Assembly: GCF_014645815.1 (NCBI RefSeq)
Contig: NZ_BMML01000009.1
Span: 179,967-243,966, forward strand
From: Streptomyces fuscichromogenes
GTDB taxonomy: Bacteria; Actinomycetota; Actinomycetes; Streptomycetales; Streptomycetaceae
DNA length: 64,000 nt
Direction: 5' to 3'
Made by a program: the position numbers and the translations under genes. Numbering within the stretch: position 1 is the first letter of the stretch; each line of letters opens with the position of its first letter. The notes below the pieces were generated by a model. That model was not told the DNA's origin and did no database searches. It saw only the letters and a list, made by a program, of their open reading frames with translations. Positions 24,147 through 33,001 of the stretch are shown here, piece by piece.

Positions 24147-26298
24147 GGTTGCAGTCGTCACCACCCTCCAACAGGAAGGCGTCCGTGGAGAGCAGCGCGT
24201 CGGCGACCTCCGGCAGGGCGCAGCCCACGATCACGAAGTCGACGTCGAGCCCCGCCTTGGTCCGCTGGAACAGCAGCTCGTTGATGGCGGACCGGCACAT
24301 CTCGCTGGTCTCGCAGAGGTGGAACTCCACCCGCGCGGGGGTGGCCGCCATGACCTCGCCCAGGATCCTGCGGAACTTGCCCAGTTCGGCGGCGTCGATC
24401 ACGCCGCGGCAGCTGATGTGCGCGGTGCCGCCGTCGAACTCGCTGCGCATCCGCAGCCGCATCTGGGCCGGCTCCAGCTCCACCCGCACCCGCACCGGCT
24501 CGGAGCCCTCGGGCAGCCGCACGGTCAGGTCCTTGCCGTCGAAGTTCTGGTACGGCTGCCCGTCCACCCACACCCGGGTCAGCTCCGCCGAGCCGGCCGG
24601 CAGCAGGTCCGGCGCCACCCGCAGCAGCCGCTCCGGAAGGTCGTCCGGGCGCGGCCGGAAGTGCAGGGTCACCGGGTCGTTGCCGAGCAGCAGACCGGTG
24701 TAGGTCGCCGACAGGTAGCACAGCTCCAGCGCGTGGTAGCCCGCCATCGCGTGGCTGCCCTTGAGCCGCTCGGTGCCCAGCAGGTAGGGGATGCCGTTGG
24801 CCAGGACGTTGAAGTAGACGCCGCCGTCCTCGTAGTCGAGGAAGTACGCGTTGTAGAACGACGCCGCCTCCCGGGCGAGGCGCAGGTGCTCGGGGTCGTC
24901 GGTGGTGCCGGCCAGGATGAGGTAGGCGAGGATCGCCTGCTCCTGCTGCCACCAGGCCTTGCGGTCGTGCCAGACCATGCGGTGGATGCCGCTGTCCGGG
25001 TCGGGCTGCCGCTCCACCACGTCGTACCAGCCGCTGCGCAGGCCGTCGCTGCCCACCGCGGGCATCAGCTCGGCGATCCGCTCCGCGGTGGTGCCGTACT
25101 CGGGCTTGTCGTGCAGGGCCTTGATGCGGGTCAGGTTCCAGGTGATCTTGAGGTTGTGGCCGACCACCGCGCGGTCCTGCTGCCAGCCCCAGGTGCGGTC
25201 CGGGCTCCAGTCGGCGTGGAACCGTTCCTGCACGAACGGGGAGTTGGGCTCGTCCGGGAACCGCTTGACGATCGTGTCCGCGGTTTCCTCGAGCAGCGCG
25301 GCGAAGTCCGGGCGGCCGGTCGCCAGATAGGCGTTGATCAGGTAGGCCGGGGCGTGGTCACCGACCGAGTTCCAGTTCTTGCGGGACCGGTTGCGGCCCA
25401 GCGAGTCGGCGCCCGGGTCCAGGGCGATCGGGTCCAGGTGCGAGAAGAACCCGCCCTCGACCGGGTCGCGGAAGTACTTCTGGAACAGGGCGACCGTGCG
25501 GTCGATGTCGTTCAGGATCCTCGGGTCGCCGGTGATCCGGAAGGTCTGGGTGGGGCCGGCCAGCGCGTAGATCTGCTCGTACATCGGGATCGCGTCGTAG
25601 TCGTCCCCGAACTCCGAGGCGAAGACCGGCCGGTGGCCGTTCGGTGTGATGTCGATGCCGTGGTACCAGTAGGTGATCCCGTCCGCCTGGTCGTCCACCC
25701 GCATGTGCTCGCGCAGGTACTCGGTGCCGGACTGGGCCGCCTCCAGGAAGCGGTCCTCGCCGGTCAGCAGGTAGGCCGTGGCCAGCCCGTACACCAGCCG
25801 GGAGATGGTGTCGGTCTCCTGACGGACGTCCTGGCCGTGGAAGTCCGGCAGGTGGGTGCCGCTCAGGGTCAGGTGGGTGCGGAAGTCGCGCCAGTCGTAG
25901 TTCCCGTCCGGGAACTGGCCCCGCAGGTAGAAGTCGGCGATGGCGGCGGCCTGCTGCACCCACCAGTTCGGGTGCTCGAAGACGTACTGGCCGCGGCTCT
26001 CCTCCGGGAAGGTGATCTCCTTCGCGTCGAAGCGGGCGCCGCCCTCCCACTCGTAGAGGATCCCGTACGCGAACAGGAACCGGCCCTCGGCCAGCATGTC
26101 GACGGTGTCGGCCGTGGTGTCGCGGTAGGAGTCGCCGAGGTTGCGGACGATGCGGGAGACGGCGTTGTGGGTCAGGTGGACCGTGAACTCCCGCCCGTCC
26201 GGGCTGCGCAGCCCGAACATCCGCCTGGTGGGGCTGTAGTGGGTCACGTATCCCGCGAGGGTGTCGGAGGTGATACGTCGTTGCGAGAGTGCGCTCAT
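24139..26298 (-). CDS. AGE-fold (N-acylglucosamine 2-epimerase family) protein fused to a C-terminal STAS-like domain
   Basis: 719 residues. About 85-530 follow the (alpha/alpha)6-barrel pattern of AGE/mannose-isomerase-type proteins. Aromatic and His-rich motifs include EHPNWWVQQAAAIADFYL, GITYWYHGIDITPNGHRPVF, NWNSVGDHAPAYLINAYL, VVGHNLKITWNLTRI and KAWWQQEQAILAY. Residues 610-715 look like an anti-anti-sigma (STAS) domain: AHISCRGVIDAAELGKF, VEFHLCETSEMC, VDFVIVGC. Sugar isomerase or hydrolase activity is possible but unproven. ATG 26298 overlaps the debranching-enzyme stop (ATGA). Fusion of such a barrel to STAS is unusual. Confidence 0.75.
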   Translation of the reverse strand: MSALSQRRITSDTLAGYVTHYSPTRRMFGLRSPDGREFTVHLTHNAVSRIVRNLGDSYRDTTADTVDMLAEGRFLFAYGILYEWEGGARFDAKEITFPEESRGQYVFEHPNWWVQQAAAIADFYLRGQFPDGNYDWRDFRTHLTLSGTHLPDFHGQDVRQETDTISRLVYGLATAYLLTGEDRFLEAAQSGTEYLREHMRVDDQADGITYWYHGIDITPNGHRPVFASEFGDDYDAIPMYEQIYALAGPTQTFRITGDPRILNDIDRTVALFQKYFRDPVEGGFFSHLDPIALDPGADSLGRNRSRKNWNSVGDHAPAYLINAYLATGRPDFAALLEETADTIVKRFPDEPNSPFVQERFHADWSPDRTWGWQQDRAVVGHNLKITWNLTRIKALHDKPEYGTTAERIAELMPAVGSDGLRSGWYDVVERQPDPDSGIHRMVWHDRKAWWQQEQAILAYLILAGTTDDPEHLRLAREAASFYNAYFLDYEDGGVYFNVLANGIPYLLGTERLKGSHAMAGYHALELCYLSATYTGLLLGNDPVTLHFRPRPDDLPERLLRVAPDLLPAGSAELTRVWVDGQPYQNFDGKDLTVRLPEGSEPVRVRVELEPAQMRLRMRSEFDGGTAHISCRGVIDAAELGKFRRILGEVMAATPARVEFHLCETSEMCRSAINELLFQRTKAGLDVDFVIVGCALPEVADALLSTDAFLLEGGDDCNHE

Positions 26299-28511
26299 CG
26301 TCGTGTGCCCTTCTCGTCGGGCAGAGCCGCCAGCAGCACGACGCTGCGGCCCTGGGCGTGATAGATGGGACCGTCGACCGGTTCCTCCGCGCCGGGCGGG
26401 AGGATCTCGTGCGAGGCCGGCCGGGCCGTGTCCAGGACGCGGTGCCAGCGGTGGCCGGGGACGACGGGCAGCTCGAAGTCGAGGCCCAGGTGGTACATGT
26501 TCAGGACCAGGTGCAGGTCCGGGTCACCGTCGAAACCGCCGTAGGTGCAGGCCAGCACATGGGCGTCGGCGTTCTCCCAGCCCGGCTGGTGCAGTCGCGT
26601 GCCGTGCCAGGTGATGTCCGGCAGGAAGCGGGGGTTGAGCCGCTCGGAGAAGAACTGCGGCTCCCGGAAGGTGCGGTAGCGCTTGCGCAGCCCGATCACG
26701 TCCCGGGTGAACCCGAGCGTCTCCCGCTCGGTCCCCACCTGCTCCCAGTCGAGCCAGGAGAGCGGGCCGTCCTGGCAGTAGCCGTTGTTGTTGCCGGCCT
26801 GGCTGTTGCGGAACTCGTCCCCGGCCAGCAGCATCGGGACACCGCGGCTGAGCATCAGGATCGACAGCAGGTTCTTGACCTGCCGCACCCGCAGTCCCTC
26901 GACCTCGGGATCGTCCGAGGGCCCCTCGCAGCCGCAGTTCCAGCTGTAGTTCTCGCCCGCCCCGTCGGCGTTGGCCTCACCGTTGGCGTGGTTGTGCTTG
27001 GTGTCGTAGCTGACCAGGTCGTTGAGGGTGAAGCCGTCGTGGCAGGTCACGAAGTTGATGCTGTTGGTGGGCAGTTCCTCCTGCGGGGCGAACAGGTCGG
27101 CCGAGCCGCCGAGCCGGGAGGCGACCTCCCCGGAGATGCCCGCGTCACCGCGCACGAACCGCCGTACGTCGTCCCGGAAGGGGCCGTTCCACTGCGCCCA
27201 GCGCTTTCCGGGGAACCGGCCCACCTGGTAGAGCCCGCCGCCGTCCCAGGGCTCCGCGATGATCTTCGTCTCGGCCAGGATCTGGGACAGCTCGATCGCC
27301 CACAGCGCGGGCGGCACCGCCATCTCGTAGCCCATCGGACCGCGCGACAGCTCCGAGGCCAGGTCGAAGCGGAAGCCGTCGACGTGGTGCTCGGACACCC
27401 AGTACTCCAGGGCCTCCACGATGAACTTGGTGACGATGGGATGGTTGGCGTTGACCGCGTTGCCGCACCCGGTGAAGTCCATGTAGTGCGAGCGGTCCTG
27501 CGGCCACAGGTGGTAGTAGGCCTCGTTCGCGGCACCCCGGAAACTGATCGTCGGCCCGAACTCGTTGCCCTCGCTGGTGTGGTTGAAGACCACGTCCAGG
27601 ATGACCTCGATGCCCGCCTTGTGGAACGCCTTCACCATGTCGCGGAACTCGGTGATGTGGGTGGCCAGATGGGGGCTGGAGCAGTAGCCGGTGTGCGGGG
27701 CGAAGAACCCGTACGGGTCGTAGCCCCAGTAGTTGCGCAGCGCCGTCCCGTCCGGTCCGGTACGCAGCACCTGGGTCTCGTCGAAGTCGAAGACCGGCAG
27801 CAACTCCACCGCGGTGACGCCGAGTTCCTTCAGGTGCGGGATCTTGTCGATGACGGCCGAGAAGGTGCCCGGGTGGGCCGCCCCGGAGGTCGGCGAGGCG
27901 GTGAAGCCGCGCACGTGCATCTCGTAGACGACGGTCTCGGCCATCGGGGTGCGCAGCGGGGTGTCGCCCTCCCAGTCGTAGTCGTCCAGGTCGACCACCA
28001 GGCTGCGCATGGAGTGCTCGACGTTGTCCCCGGGGCCGATCGCGCGGGTCCGCTCCCAGCGGCTGTTGACGTTGGCGCGGGCGTAGGGGTCGAGCAGCAC
28101 CTTGCGCTGGTCGAAGCGGCTGCCCCCGGAGACGGGGTCCCGCGGACCGTCCATGCGGTAGGCGTAGACCTGGCCGGCGCCCAGGCCCCGCACATGGCAG
28201 TGCCAGAAGTGGAAGCTGCGATGCCGTTCCGGGTGCAGCCGGATGGTCCGGTAGGGCTGCGGGCTGTCGCACTGCTCGAACAGCAGCAGGTCCACGCGGG
28301 TGGCGTGCTCGGAGAAGACCGAGAAGTTGACCCCGTCGGCGTCGACGGTGCTGCCCAGCGGCTGCGGGTGGCCCGGGGTGACACCGGGCTGCGGGACGTC
28401 GAGACTGCCGGGCCCGGTGGCGTGGTCGGCGGGCAGGGTCATGTGCGTGTTCGTGGCATCCGTCGTCGTGGTGGTGGCCGGCTGGTCCTGGGCCTCGGTC
28501 GAGACGCTCAT
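26295..28511 (-). CDS. glgX: Glycogen debranching enzyme, GlgX/isoamylase type
   Basis: 738 residues of the GH13_11 family, which hydrolyses alpha-1,6 branches. An N-terminal CBM48-like domain (about 45-190) contains LGSTVDADGVNFSVFSEHA. The barrel includes VTAVELLPVFDFDE, NYWGYDPYGFFAPH, VVFNHTSEGNE, the nucleophile Asp383 in DGFRFDLASEL, the acid/base Glu420 in IIAEPWDGGG, and FVTCHDGFTLNDLV. A Thr-rich disordered leader precedes the domain. ATG 28511 overlaps the stop of the NmrA-like gene. It would release linear chains from glycogen for the maltose/trehalose cycle that involves GlgE. Confidence 0.93.
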   Translation of the reverse strand: MSVSTEAQDQPATTTTTDATNTHMTLPADHATGPGSLDVPQPGVTPGHPQPLGSTVDADGVNFSVFSEHATRVDLLLFEQCDSPQPYRTIRLHPERHRSFHFWHCHVRGLGAGQVYAYRMDGPRDPVSGGSRFDQRKVLLDPYARANVNSRWERTRAIGPGDNVEHSMRSLVVDLDDYDWEGDTPLRTPMAETVVYEMHVRGFTASPTSGAAHPGTFSAVIDKIPHLKELGVTAVELLPVFDFDETQVLRTGPDGTALRNYWGYDPYGFFAPHTGYCSSPHLATHITEFRDMVKAFHKAGIEVILDVVFNHTSEGNEFGPTISFRGAANEAYYHLWPQDRSHYMDFTGCGNAVNANHPIVTKFIVEALEYWVSEHHVDGFRFDLASELSRGPMGYEMAVPPALWAIELSQILAETKIIAEPWDGGGLYQVGRFPGKRWAQWNGPFRDDVRRFVRGDAGISGEVASRLGGSADLFAPQEELPTNSINFVTCHDGFTLNDLVSYDTKHNHANGEANADGAGENYSWNCGCEGPSDDPEVEGLRVRQVKNLLSILMLSRGVPMLLAGDEFRNSQAGNNNGYCQDGPLSWLDWEQVGTERETLGFTRDVIGLRKRYRTFREPQFFSERLNPRFLPDITWHGTRLHQPGWENADAHVLACTYGGFDGDPDLHLVLNMYHLGLDFELPVVPGHRWHRVLDTARPASHEILPPGAEEPVDGPIYHAQGRSVVLLAALPDEKGTRR

Positions 28512-29218
28512 ACGAACACCGCCCTGGTCCCGGTCGGGGCGTCGGCGCGCAGCCCGGCGAAGAGCTCGCCCCAGGGCACGGGCCCGGAGGCCGGCCCGGC
28601 CTCGCTGCGCATCTCGAACGTCACGCCGTGTGCCGCGGGCGAGCCGATCGCCCGGACACAGGCCTCGGCGACGTGCGCACGGGACACGTAACCGTCGCCC
28701 ACGTCGCCCTGCTCCAGGTGCAGCACGCCGTGTCCGGGCTCGTCGGTCAGCCAGCCCGGCCGGATCACCGTGTAGGACAGGCCCGAGGAGCGGACCGCGT
28801 CCTCGCCGGCCAGCCGCCAGTCCAGCATCCGGCCGTAGGCGTTCATCGGGTGGTCGCGGCGGGTGACGTGCCGCTGGCTGACGAGCACGAAGTGCCGGCC
28901 GGCCGCGGCAGCGCCCAGGACGTCCAGGACGTGCCGGACACCGCCGTACAGGGTCGACTCCGGGCTGTCCGGGCCGGCGGCGTCGGTGCCCGGCTCCACG
29001 GCGTAGACGACGGCGGCGCACCCGTGCAGGGGGGTGCGGAGCGTGCCGGGGTCGCGTACGTCGGCGGTGAAGTGCTGCGCCTGCGCGGGCATGTGCCGCC
29101 GGGCGCGCTGGGTGCTGCGGCCGATGACCCGGACGGTCTCGCCCAGGGCCAGCAACTGCCGGGTGACGAGCCGGCCGACCCGGCCGGTCCCTCCTATGAC
29201 TGCGATCGGGCTGTCCAT
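28508..29218 (-). CDS. NmrA/atypical-SDR NAD(P)-binding protein
   Basis: 236 residues with an N-terminal Rossmann motif AVIGGTGRVGRLVTRQL (GGxGxxG), ADVRDPGTLRTPLHGCAAVVYAVEP, and FVLVSQRHVTRRDHPM in place of the usual Tyr-Lys catalytic pair. The C-terminal part (YTVIRPGWLTDEPG, VSRAHVAEACV) matches NmrA-like and NAD(P)H-binding proteins. Such proteins are often redox sensors rather than enzymes. ATG 29218 follows GGGGAG by eight bases. It sits between the sugar nucleotidyltransferase and glgX genes. Confidence 0.8.
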   Translation of the reverse strand: MDSPIAVIGGTGRVGRLVTRQLLALGETVRVIGRSTQRARRHMPAQAQHFTADVRDPGTLRTPLHGCAAVVYAVEPGTDAAGPDSPESTLYGGVRHVLDVLGAAAAGRHFVLVSQRHVTRRDHPMNAYGRMLDWRLAGEDAVRSSGLSYTVIRPGWLTDEPGHGVLHLEQGDVGDGYVSRAHVAEACVRAIGSPAAHGVTFEMRSEAGPASGPVPWGELFAGLRADAPTGTRAVFV

Positions 29219-29290
29219 CGAGAAAACTCCCCAGGGCGGTAGCCGAGCCGGACGAACGGGGTGCGGGAAGGAACGGGTGGACGGGGGCAC

Positions 29291-29361
29291 GGGTGGGTGT
29301 GGGTTGGGTGGGTGCGCGGTTGCGCGGGTGCGGGTGGGCGCGGGTGGGTGTGGGTGGATGG
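29291..29361 (+). repeat. G-rich tract with G-quadruplex potential
   Basis: On the plus strand, five GGG runs fall in 29291-29313 with loops of 1-3 bases, and further GGG runs follow to 29361. The tract is in the 168-bp gap between two genes transcribed leftward, so the mRNA would carry the C-rich complement while the non-template DNA strand is G-rich. Confidence 0.6.
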
Positions 29362-29386
29362 GCGCGCGGCTGTGTGCCGGGCGCGG

Positions 29387-30721
29387 TCAGATCCAGCGCA
29401 GGATGTCGTCGGAGCTGGTCAGATGGGTGCCGGTGGGCAGACCGGTGACGGCCGGGACCCGCAGCCGCGGGTAGACGCTCACCCCCGACAGCCGGGTGCC
29501 GGGCCGCAGGTCGGCGGCCTCGCCGATCGCCGAGTGGACGAGCCGGACGGGGTTGTCGCGCGCGGAGTGCACCTGCGCCATGGGCCCCACGTACGAGTCG
29601 GTGACCCGGGCGTACGGCCCGACGACGGCGCCGTCGCCGATCGCCGCCCGGCTGAGCCGGGCCCCTTCGTCGATGTCGACGTCGTCGCCGACGTCCGTGT
29701 ACCGCAGCTTCACACCGGGGCCGATCTCGGCGTTGCGCCCGATGCGCACGGCGGGTCCGAGGACCACGCTGCCCTCGGCGATCTTCTGGGCCAGGGTGGT
29801 GCCGGTCGCGCTGTCCTTGGTGCGCAGGCTCGACTCGTGGATCCAGTACGGCGGGTCGGTGCTCACCGGCGCGCCCATGGCCCGGCTCATCCAGGGGTAG
29901 CGGCCGCGCAGCACGTCGCCGAGGGTGGCCAGGTAGTCCGGGATGCTGCCGAGGTCGCCGAGCCGGTCGATGGGCGCGGCCGCGACCGGCTGCCCCCGCC
30001 GGACCAGCCAGGGCAGCAGGTCGCCGCCCCAGTCGAGGCGCTGCTGGGCGAGCCGGATCATCTCGGGGGTACGGGCCGCCAGCCGCAGGCGTCCGCAGTC
30101 GACGAGGTACATGCCCGCGTTGGTGGGCAGGGTGAAGCCGGTGCCTGGCAACGATGTCTCGGGGAAGAGGCGGTGGACGCGGTCGAGGTCGGGTTTCTCC
30201 AGGAAGCCCGAGACGGTGCCGTCCGCGGCGGTCTGCATCACGCCGTACTTGCCGGCGATCTCCTCGGCCGTGCGGCCGACCGAGGCCACGGTCACCACGG
30301 CACCGGTGGCGTCGTGCGCGTCGGCCAGCCGGGGGAGCGAGAACTCGAAGACGGAGTCGACCGGCAGGACCAGGGCGCGGCCGGTCAGGTCCCACCGTTC
30401 GAGGTTGTGCAGGGTGGCGGCGCCGGAGCCGACGTTGTAACGGTCGAGCCGGGCCCGGGAGTAGTGGATCTCGACGCCGAACCGCTCGCCGTGGCCGAGC
30501 ACGAGCTTGATCTGGCTGTGGTTCTCGGCGCCCTGGGCGACCACGTAGAAGCGGCGGACGCCCTGGTCCCGGCAGTTCTCCACGAGCCATTCGATGACGG
30601 GCCGGCCGGCGAACGGGATGAGCGCCTTGCTGCGGATGTAGTCCGAGGAGGCGAGGGTGAGCGGCTTGGCGCGTTCGCCCCGGCCTCCCGCCAGGATGAT
30701 CCCTAACGTCTCGTCCCCCAT
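29387..30721 (-). CDS. Sugar-1-phosphate nucleotidyltransferase, GlgC-like with left-handed beta-helix
   Basis: 444 residues. The nucleotidyltransferase domain starts GIILAGGRGERAKPLT and contains KALIPFAGRPVIEWLVENC, GAATLHNL and FLEKPDL. The C-terminal third (about 290-440) has hexapeptide-like turns (GPAVRIGRNAEIGPGV, AAIGDGAVVGPYARV), as in ADP-glucose and mannose-1-phosphate guanylyltransferases. It would activate a hexose 1-phosphate for polysaccharide or glycogen synthesis; which nucleotide and sugar is not certain. ATG 30721 follows GAGGAGG. It is the first gene of the glucan operon. Confidence 0.85.
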   Translation of the reverse strand: MGDETLGIILAGGRGERAKPLTLASSDYIRSKALIPFAGRPVIEWLVENCRDQGVRRFYVVAQGAENHSQIKLVLGHGERFGVEIHYSRARLDRYNVGSGAATLHNLERWDLTGRALVLPVDSVFEFSLPRLADAHDATGAVVTVASVGRTAEEIAGKYGVMQTAADGTVSGFLEKPDLDRVHRLFPETSLPGTGFTLPTNAGMYLVDCGRLRLAARTPEMIRLAQQRLDWGGDLLPWLVRRGQPVAAAPIDRLGDLGSIPDYLATLGDVLRGRYPWMSRAMGAPVSTDPPYWIHESSLRTKDSATGTTLAQKIAEGSVVLGPAVRIGRNAEIGPGVKLRYTDVGDDVDIDEGARLSRAAIGDGAVVGPYARVTDSYVGPMAQVHSARDNPVRLVHSAIGEAADLRPGTRLSGVSVYPRLRVPAVTGLPTGTHLTSSDDILRWI

Positions 30722-30882
30722 GACTGCGCTGCCTCCTCGGCCGACGAATCAATGCCATTCAGTCAACTGAGGCTGTCATTGGGAGTCAAGTAAAATGTAA
30801 AGAAAATGGGTGAACAGGGGCCGTCCAGCACCCCAACGGGCCCCTGGATCACCACTCTGAGCTGGGAATGTATAGACCGGAT

Positions 30883-30946
30883 CTCGATTGACTCACACAG
30901 TCAATCGAGTGCTCATCCAGTCAGTCATGTCGGTCAGTCATGTCGG
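30883..30946. promoter_or_regulatory. Inverted and direct repeats upstream of glucan operon
   Basis: An 11-bp perfect inverted repeat (30883-30893 with 30899-30909, CTCGATTGACT/AGTCAATCGAG, loop of 5) is followed by two adjacent copies of the 13-mer TCAGTCATGTCGG (30921-30933, 30934-30946). Related AGTCAA elements lie nearer the start of the nucleotidyltransferase gene (about 30761 and 30785). The inverted repeat could be an operator for the leftward operon or a terminator for the membrane protein gene reading in from the right. Confidence 0.5.
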
Positions 30947-30959
30947 CTGGGCGAGCCGG

Positions 30960-32804
30960 TCACTTCAGCTCGTCGGGGCAGGGCGTGCCCCGCGGCAGCT
31001 GGTACGGCGCCGCCAGCCGGTACGTCCCGGCCCGCGGGGCCAGCAGCATCGTCCACCGGTCGCCCTTCGTGTCCTCCGCGGTCTCGGTCAGGCAGCCGCT
31101 GACGTTGGTGTACGTCTTCGGACTGCCGTCGGCCCGGTGCTTGGAGGCCTCGGTCTCCTGGGGCGGCTTCAGGCTCTTGCCGTTCGCGTCGACGATGCTC
31201 AGCCAGGGCGAGTACGGGATCCGGATCAGGATGCGGCCGGCCTTGCGGACCTCGATGGTCAGCTCGCCCTGCTCGGCGCTGTCCACCACCGCGTTGGGCT
31301 CGGCGAGCGGCACCGGATCGGTCACCCGGAACAGCTGCCAGTTGGCGTCGCCCCAGATCTGCTTCAGATACGGCATCCCGCGCTGCACCAGCGCCCGCTC
31401 CCGCTCCCCGCCGTCGCCGTCGGGCTCGTCCTTCGGCAGCACGACGTAGTGCACGGCCCAGCGCTGCAGCCACTCGTGGTAGTTCGCGGAGTTCAGGGTG
31501 TCGTCGTAGAAGAGCGGGTTGCGCTCCATGTCGGCCTGGCGGTTCCAGCCGCGGGCCAGGTTGACGTACGGCGCGAGCGCGGAGGCCTCGCGGTGCGAGC
31601 GGGCCGGGACCACCTCGACGCGGCCCTTCTCGGCGCCGACCTGCTGGAGCTGGTGCACGAGCGGGGCGAGCTCGCGGGCCCAGGACGCGGCCGGGGTCGT
31701 GTGCACGATGTCGTCGACCGCCTTGAAGCCGATCCAGCCGACGAAGCCGAGGAAGGCGAGGACCGTGACGTAGTACTTGCGCGAGCGCGGGACCGTGTAC
31801 GGAAGGGCCGCGATCAGCGTCGCGCCCGCGAACAGCATCGGCAGCCGCGAGATGTTGGAGCCGATCTGCGAGCTGACCAGCCACACCAGCACCACGGCGA
31901 GGCTGTACACGGCCGCCGTCAGCCGGACCGTCCGCCACTCCTTCGGGACGAGGAAGAGACAGAGCAGGCCGTACGACAGCGGCAGGATCACCGAGCCGAA
32001 ACCCATCGGCTGGGTGCCGGAGAACGGGAACAGCCAGGCGGAGACCGCCACCACGGCCGCGGGCGCCAGGCCCAGCGCCCAGGCGCCCGGCCGCCGCTTC
32101 TGCAGGAACAGCGCGACCGCGACGAAGCCGACGAAGAGCCCCGCCACCGGGGACGACATCGTGGCGAGGGCCGCGAACGGGGCCGCGACCAGTGCCTTCG
32201 CCCACCGTTTCAGGCGCCAGCGGTGCGGCCAGCAGAACACCGCGCCGACCGAGGCCAGCGCGAACACCGTGCCGAGGCCGAAGGTGACCCGCCCGGAGAT
32301 GGCGTTGCACAGCAGCGCGAACACCCCGGCGAGCGCGGCCCACAGGGGGTTCCGCACCGCGCGGCTGCGGATCAGCAGCAGGGTCAGCAGGCCGGCCGAG
32401 GCGGTGCCGGCGATCATCATCGTGGTACGGACGCCGAGCACCGACATCAGGTACGGCGACACCACGCTGTACGACACCGGGTGCATCCCGCCGTACCAGG
32501 CGAGGTTGTACGCCGAGTCCGGGTGCCGGCCGACGAACTCGGCCCAGGCGTCCTGTGCCGCGAGATCGCCGCCGCTGTTCGCGAACGTGAAGAACCAGAG
32601 GATGTGCAGCAGGCCGGCGAGGACCGTGACGGAGAGCACCGGATGACGCAGCAGGCGCTGGCGCAGCGGCTCGGCGGCCCGCAGCAGCCTGCCGGCGGCC
32701 CTACGCTCCGTATCGTCCGCGTCTGCCCGCGGCAGGGCTATTCGCGGGCCGGCTACCGGGCCCGGATCGGCGTTGTCGGCGCGTGTCGGCTCCGCTGTGG
32801 CCAC
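30960..32804 (-). CDS. Polytopic membrane protein of unknown function
   Basis: 614 residues. A 75-residue basic cytoplasmic leader precedes about ten to twelve TM helices (first LSVTVLAGLLHILWFFTFA, last YVTVLAFLGFVGWIGF). A C-terminal soluble domain of about 220 residues follows (VHYVVLPKDEPDGDGG, LTIEVRKAGRILIRIPYSPWLSIVD). The layout, many TMs followed by an exported beta-rich domain, recalls GT-C glycosyltransferase-like or wall-assembly proteins, but I do not recognise a catalytic motif. GTG 32804 is chosen because GGGGAG lies nine bases upstream. It is downstream of the carboxypeptidase gene and may be co-expressed with it. Confidence 0.7.
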   Translation of the reverse strand: MATAEPTRADNADPGPVAGPRIALPRADADDTERRAAGRLLRAAEPLRQRLLRHPVLSVTVLAGLLHILWFFTFANSGGDLAAQDAWAEFVGRHPDSAYNLAWYGGMHPVSYSVVSPYLMSVLGVRTTMMIAGTASAGLLTLLLIRSRAVRNPLWAALAGVFALLCNAISGRVTFGLGTVFALASVGAVFCWPHRWRLKRWAKALVAAPFAALATMSSPVAGLFVGFVAVALFLQKRRPGAWALGLAPAAVVAVSAWLFPFSGTQPMGFGSVILPLSYGLLCLFLVPKEWRTVRLTAAVYSLAVVLVWLVSSQIGSNISRLPMLFAGATLIAALPYTVPRSRKYYVTVLAFLGFVGWIGFKAVDDIVHTTPAASWARELAPLVHQLQQVGAEKGRVEVVPARSHREASALAPYVNLARGWNRQADMERNPLFYDDTLNSANYHEWLQRWAVHYVVLPKDEPDGDGGERERALVQRGMPYLKQIWGDANWQLFRVTDPVPLAEPNAVVDSAEQGELTIEVRKAGRILIRIPYSPWLSIVDANGKSLKPPQETEASKHRADGSPKTYTNVSGCLTETAEDTKGDRWTMLLAPRAGTYRLAAPYQLPRGTPCPDELK

Positions 32805-33001
32805 CTGAAGGCACTCCCCGTGTCCCGTCTTCTGTTCTCGGCCGTGTTCCACGGTGTTACCGGCCGCTTCCCGTCCAGTTCGCGGCCGTGTCCCGGCGAC
32901 CGGCGACCTGCCCCGATTCGCGACGCTAGCACGCACCCCGCCGCGGGGCCCTGGGGTGGGCCGCCATCGGCGGGGTGCGGTGACGGAATGCCGGTTATGG
33001 G

